Shown here: positions 6,322 through 7,083 of the stretch, piece by piece
How the letters are laid out: each line of letters starts with the position of its first letter
Position numbering within the stretch: position 1 is the stretch's first letter
Source of the DNA: Pseudomonadota bacterium
GTDB taxonomy: Bacteria > Pseudomonadota > Gammaproteobacteria > Burkholderiales > Thiobacillaceae
Reading direction: 5' to 3'
Length of the DNA stretch: 7,083 nt
NCBI GenBank assembly: GCA_021821425.1
Contig: JAKACL010000154.1
Span: 1 to 7,083 of the forward strand
Position numbers and translations under genes: made by a program
The notes under the pieces: model-generated
The model's input: the letters and a program-made list of their open reading frames with translations, nothing else
Told to the model about the DNA's origin: nothing
The model's database searches: none

Positions 6322-6328
6322 ACGCATC

Positions 6329-7083
6329 ATGAGCCCGTATCGCACCGATCTGCCGCAGCTTGGCGAGCGCCTGTTCATTGCCGACAGCGGCATGGAAACC
6401 ACGCTGATCTTTCACGACGGCATCGACCTGCCGTATTTCGCGTCCTTCGTGCTGCTGGATGATGCCGCCGGCCGCGCACGGCTGCGCGACTATTTCGCAC
6501 GCCACATCGGGATCGCCCGCGCCGCCGGCACCGGCATCGTGCTGGAAACGCCGACCTGGCGCGCCAATCCCGATTGGGGCGCGAAGCTCGGTTACGATGC
6601 CGCGCGGCTTGCCGCCGTCAACCGTGCGGCCGTCGCACAGCTCGCCGAATTGCGCGAACAGCTCGAAACGCCGATGACGCCCATCGTCATCAGCGGCAAC
6701 CTCGGCCCGCGCGGCGACGGCTACGTGGCCGACTGCGCGATGGACGCCGATGCCGCGCAGGCCTACCACGCGCCGCAGATCGAGACCTTCGCAGGCACCG
6801 CCGCCGACCTGATATCGGTCTTCACCATAACCTACGTCGAGGAAGCGATCGGCGTCGTGCGCGCAGCCGCGGCCGCCGCCATGCCGGTCGTCGTCTCGTT
6901 CACGGTCGAGACCGACGGCCGCCTGCCGTCGGGCCTGCCGCTCGCCGAGGCAATCGAGGCGACCGACGCCGCCACCAGCGCGTATCCGGTGTACTACATG
7001 ATCAACTGCGCCCACCCCACCCATTTCGCGCAGGTGCTCGAACGCGGGGGCGCCTGGCGCGAACGCGTGCGCGGTGTGCGCGC
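6329..7083 (+). CDS. Homocysteine S-methyltransferase family protein, 3'-truncated
   Basis: This frame is open from the ATG to the right edge and gives 251 residues with no stop. It is a (beta/alpha)8 homocysteine/thiol methyltransferase of the Pfam homocysteine S-methyltransferase type. These zinc enzymes move a methyl group from donors such as S-methylmethionine or betaine to a thiol. Visible signatures are IADSGMETTLIFHDGIDLP (17-35), VLETPTWRANPDWG (71-84), GNLGPRGDGY (123-132), an ITYVEEA segment (167-173), VSFTVETDGRLPSG (189-202) and YYMINCAHPTHF (222-233), where Cys227 is the expected first zinc ligand. The usual second ligand pair (GGCC-like) would lie past the edge. PTW replaces the NTY common in classical members, pointing to a subgroup whose methyl donor I cannot name. 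The divergent GlxA-type regulator suggests induction by a small methylated or amino compound. Confidence 0.93.
   Translation, partial: MSPYRTDLPQLGERLFIADSGMETTLIFHDGIDLPYFASFVLLDDAAGRARLRDYFARHIGIARAAGTGIVLETPTWRANPDWGAKLGYDAARLAAVNRAAVAQLAELREQLETPMTPIVISGNLGPRGDGYVADCAMDADAAQAYHAPQIETFAGTAADLISVFTITYVEEAIGVVRAAAAAAMPVVVSFTVETDGRLPSGLPLAEAIEATDAATSAYPVYYMINCAHPTHFAQVLERGGAWRERVRGVR

Noticed and set aside
6272..7024. Minus-strand frame of 250 codons opposite the methyltransferase
   Set aside because: It would erase the promoter gap and conflicts with a plus-strand frame that has a strong ribosome-binding site and clear family signatures.
1..7083. CRISPR arrays, tRNA/rRNA genes, insertion sequences, toxin-antitoxin or phage-defence cassette
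   Set aside because: No regularly spaced repeats, cloverleaf, transposase, terminal repeats or toxin gene were found. The helicase-nuclease looks like housekeeping AddA/RecB rather than a defence-island protein.

Overview
The window is GC-rich (roughly two thirds G+C by eye), densely coding chromosomal DNA. The ArgJ sequence and gene style suggest a betaproteobacterium, perhaps Rhodocyclales- or Thiobacillus-like. This placement is an inference from protein style, not from a marker gene. I see no rRNA, tRNA, CRISPR array, insertion sequence, prophage gene or attachment site.

Layout. (1) Positions 2-2515, plus strand: the C-terminal 837 or so residues of an AddA/RecB-type helicase-nuclease, cut by the left edge. 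Its stop overlaps the start of a complete DUF938-type SAM-dependent methyltransferase (2512-3108) by ATGA, so the two are probably co-transcribed and translationally coupled. (2) Positions 3109-3949: an 80-bp gap with a good sigma70-like promoter, a 112-aa protein with a ribbon-helix-helix-like core (3189-3527), a 136-bp gap holding a perfect match to the sigma54 (-24/-12) consensus at 3608-3623, and a small two-helix membrane protein of 79 aa (3664-3903). (3) Positions 3950-5176: argJ, the ornithine/glutamate N-acetyltransferase of arginine biosynthesis. (4) Positions 5181-6215, minus strand: an AraC-family regulator with a DJ-1/GATase1-like sensor domain (GlxA type), convergent with argJ. 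(5) Positions 6216-6328: a 113-bp divergent promoter region with a perfect 6-bp inverted repeat. (6) Position 6329 to the right edge, plus strand: the first 251 residues of a homocysteine S-methyltransferase family protein with a strong Shine-Dalgarno sequence.

How it fits together. The left block concerns double-strand-break processing. The middle block is a small hypothetical membrane protein behind a probable nitrogen- or stress-type sigma54 promoter just ahead of argJ. The right block looks like a regulator-enzyme pair, in which the GlxA-type regulator may control the divergent methyltransferase gene. No obviously new multi-gene system is visible. The most interesting item is the consensus-perfect sigma54 promoter in front of an unrecognised small membrane protein and argJ.
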